A stretch of 64,000 nucleotides of DNA, taken from Dimorphilus gyrociliatus. Taxonomy: Eukaryota > Annelida > Polychaeta > Dinophilidae. The notes beneath the pieces were generated by a model. That model saw only the letters and a list, made by a program, of their open reading frames with translations, was not told the origin of the DNA and did not search any database. Location: contig CAJFCJ010000011.1 of NCBI GenBank assembly GCA_904063045.1, forward strand, positions 1,238,598 to 1,302,597. The letters are read 5' to 3'. The position numbers were made by a program, and so were the translations under genes. Below, in pieces: positions 61,955 to 64,000 of this stretch. Positions within the stretch are counted from its first letter, which is position 1, and the number at the start of each line of letters is the position of its first letter.

Positions 61955-62520
61955 AGCAATGTTTACAAATCATATTTTTATCAAAACTGGAAGAATGGAA
62001 AAATTGATTAGATATGATTGGTTACAGATATTAAAAAGATTTGATCTACTTCTCTTACAGGAAGTAGGAAAAGATGAAAAAGTACTTTCAGAGTATTCTG
62101 AGATTCTGTGTCTTATAAATAAAGAATTACACTTACTGAGAGAATCTGCATATTAAGCAATAGTTGGCAAAATATTTTGTTTGTTTTGAATGTAAGGAAT
62201 AGGAAGCGCAAGATCATTTTTCTCGTCCACCATTGATTGCTACTTTTGCAACAAAATATTGTCAAATTGACAAATTCACATTTATTCCTCTGCACAGTCG
62301 ACCAGATAAAAACGTTTCGCAAATCTAAAGGCTTGCCAAACACTTATACAGAATTACATCATCTTTTTCAAATCCCTGAACAATTAGAGGGAAATCAGGT
62401 TAGTTAGTAAATTCAATTACTTAAAAAAGTATTGCATCATTTTTTTTAAATATTTTAAATTTTCAAATTTCCAGATTAATTCAAATTTTTTTATTGGTGG
62501 AGATTCATGATAAGAAATTG
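61955..62520 (+). pseudogene. DNase I-like nuclease remnant
   Basis: One frame gives LQILKRFDLLLLQEVGKDEK, matching the DNase I segment around the catalytic QEV glutamate. After a stop near 62156, a second segment from about 62218 reads FSRPPLIATFATKY, then FTFIPLHSRPDK, matching the F-R-P and IPLH-x-x-P strand of DNase I. A frameshift at about 62325 is followed by LPNTYTELHHLFQ, the expected next helix. The G-D-F-N aspartate region is not clearly present. Breaks between the segments make a working nuclease unlikely unless unusual introns are used. Confidence 0.6.
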
Positions 62521-63004
62521 ATTGAATTTTATGATTTATCAGAAGTACAAATCCTCTATTTAGAAAAAGATAATGAAAAGAATAAAACACGAAAATATTC
62601 TTATTATTTTATGAAGAAAAAAAAGTCATTATTCTATGAATAACAAATTGGTAAAATCAATAAAAAATTTGCATGATAATAATAACTATCTGCTGTTCAA
62701 ATGAAAAGTTAAGCATTACTCATTGAAAAAGATTAAGAAGAATCTTTTTAAGCTGCACATTGTCTTTTGTAGGATACAGGAGGGTATCTTCTCTATTGAG
62801 TATGGTAAGGTGAAGTTTCTGTTAGAATTGTTGATGTACTAATTGCATCAAAAACTGTTTTTAATTATTAGATATTGATGAAAGTTTTCTCAAAAATATT
62901 TATTTTATTCAATGTTTTTGCAGAATATAGCATATACTGTTGTTGATGTAGAAACAATAGTAGTTGTAGTGATTGATTCAGATGTCACAATAGTTGGTTG
63001 AGAA
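62521..63004. other. Spacer before spectrin segment
   Basis: No gene recognised. A stretch at 62484-62640 (containing FYDLSEVQILYL in one frame) could be further DNase-remnant or unrelated sequence. Confidence 0.3.
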
Positions 63005-64000
63005 ATGTCAAAAATGAGATTCCGAGGCATTGGGATGGATTTAACTGCATCTACTTGGTTAATCAATAAACTTGAATTGAACGAAAAAAAAATTCAAGCC
63101 AGGGAACCAAGAGCCCAAGAACATTTATATTCCGTAGCAGCGGAGTTAACTCACCAACAGAGCAACCACAGAGGCTCCACAGAAATTAATTCAAGAGTGA
63201 GAGAGGTGAAAAATATATGGAGAACTCTGAAAGAATTAGTTAAGGCGAGACTGCTGGAGGACGCCTTAGAAAGTCATCAATTATTAAGCCGATGCTAATG
63301 AAGCAGAATCTTAGATAAAATCAATGGAACCCTTAGTTGAATCGACCGATTATGGAAAAGATGAAGCAAAATCATTATTGCAACATCATGCAAGATTCGA
63401 GGAGATCAAATCTTACTCCGCTGATATTGAGAGATTGAATTGTTTAGCTGCTTTCATGACAAAAGTGGCCAACCAGCACTTGGATGACCCTACTAGTACA
63501 TCTGATAAACAAGCAAAATATTTGAGCATAACCGAAGCAAATGACATAGAAGTTGAAAAAGAAATTCTTGAAGTTCCTGAACTTGTCAAAGTTGAAGAAA
63601 TGGTTGAAAAAGAAGTAATAGAGGTTGTCGAAGAAGAGAGAAGAATACTGCAGGCTATTGGTCTATTCGGCTATTCGAACAATGATCTTGTTCTAAAGAA
63701 AAATGATACAGTTTTGGTCTTAGACCAATCTAACAATGATTTGTGGAATGTCTGTGCAATCCATGGTTCAAGTGGTTACTTTCCAAAAAATAGACTTCAA
63801 GTTACAAGCAATAAGGTAATAATCTTAAAAAAGTGGAAACAATGAGATGAACAATTAACTCTGCCTACGATCACCTATGCTTGTCAGGAAGAAGAGGACA
63901 AAGAATGTTGGAGGATACCGCCTTATACTATAGATTTAGGTGCTGAGTATGACTCCAAAAAGGAACAATTATCAGAAAAAGTTATTGAAGCTAAAATAAA
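63005..64000 (+). pseudogene. Beta-heavy spectrin segment with SH3 domain, broken frame
   Basis: 63005-63295 encodes a spectrin repeat (KIQAREPRAQEHLYSVAAEL, VKNIWRTLKELVKARLLEDA). A one-base shift near 63285 is needed to reach DANEAES, where TAG (63312-63314) stands in place of the usual Trp before IKSMEPLVESTDYGKDEA. The next repeat is followed by a Glu/Val-rich linker and an SH3 domain (IGLFGYSNNDLVLKKNDTVLVLD to SSGYFPKNRLQV). TGA at 63843-63845 stops the frame, which continues after it as DEQLTLPTITYACQEEED to the window edge. An SH3 inside spectrin repeats is the mark of beta-heavy (karst-type) spectrin. About 1 kb without introns plus three lesions suggests a retropseudogene, although sequencing errors cannot be excluded. 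Confidence 0.75.

Overview
This is a eukaryotic nuclear window from a very AT-rich, compact invertebrate genome. Supporting signs are spliceosomal introns of about 55-85 nt with GT..AG borders, nuclear-type tRNA genes (some with short introns), animal receptor and matrix domains, and mariner and Tc1 transposon remains. The gene content (GRL101/relaxin-receptor-like leucine-rich GPCRs, an FMRFamide-receptor-like GPCR, fucolectin-type lectins, ZYG11-like proteins, a DUF229 sulfatase, an ABCC/MRP transporter, beta-heavy spectrin) fits a lophotrochozoan such as a small annelid or a rotifer. I cannot name the species.

Layout. 1-7120: two tandem receptors. The first is cut off after TM4. The second encodes scavenger-like modules, a C-type lectin, six LDLa repeats, LRRs and 7TM, then a cytoplasmic tail that reads like a degenerate protein kinase. 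7203-10668: two tRNA-Gln genes, a peptide GPCR and a tRNA-Glu gene. 11092-17789: three secreted multi-exon proteins (TSP1/EGF-like, Calx-beta/ITIH-C-like, fucolectin-like) with another tRNA-Glu. 18032-24532: two divergent LamG-like secreted paralogs flanking a four-gene tRNA-Glu cluster and a ZYG11-like gene. 24526-27020: two divergent single-exon class A GPCRs. 27441-31598: a small RING protein, a hairpin-rich stretch, a tRNA-Gln and a second ZYG11-like gene. 33843-36689: a DUF229 sulfatase and a second fucolectin-like gene, both cut by a run of 50 Ns (34817-34866).

Right of the gap: a third receptor copy truncated in its LRRs (37992-44653), a transposon-rich spacer (FLYWCH/MULE-like, mariner), a fourth apparently complete receptor (47967-54739), an ABCC transporter (56558-60590), a broken DNase I-like gene and a broken beta-heavy spectrin segment at the right edge.

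The most unusual points are: (1) a receptor family joining pattern-recognition-like ectodomains, an LGR-type 7TM and a pseudokinase-like tail, seen independently in two copies; (2) tRNA-Glu(UUC) genes with 24-nt introns that fit a canonical bulge-helix-bulge, alternating with intronless copies; (3) a sharp drop in CpG content exactly at the N gap, which raises the possibility of a chimeric scaffold. Gene models with stated exon coordinates were built by hand from GT/AG sites, reading-frame continuity and paralog comparison. They are predictions without transcript support.
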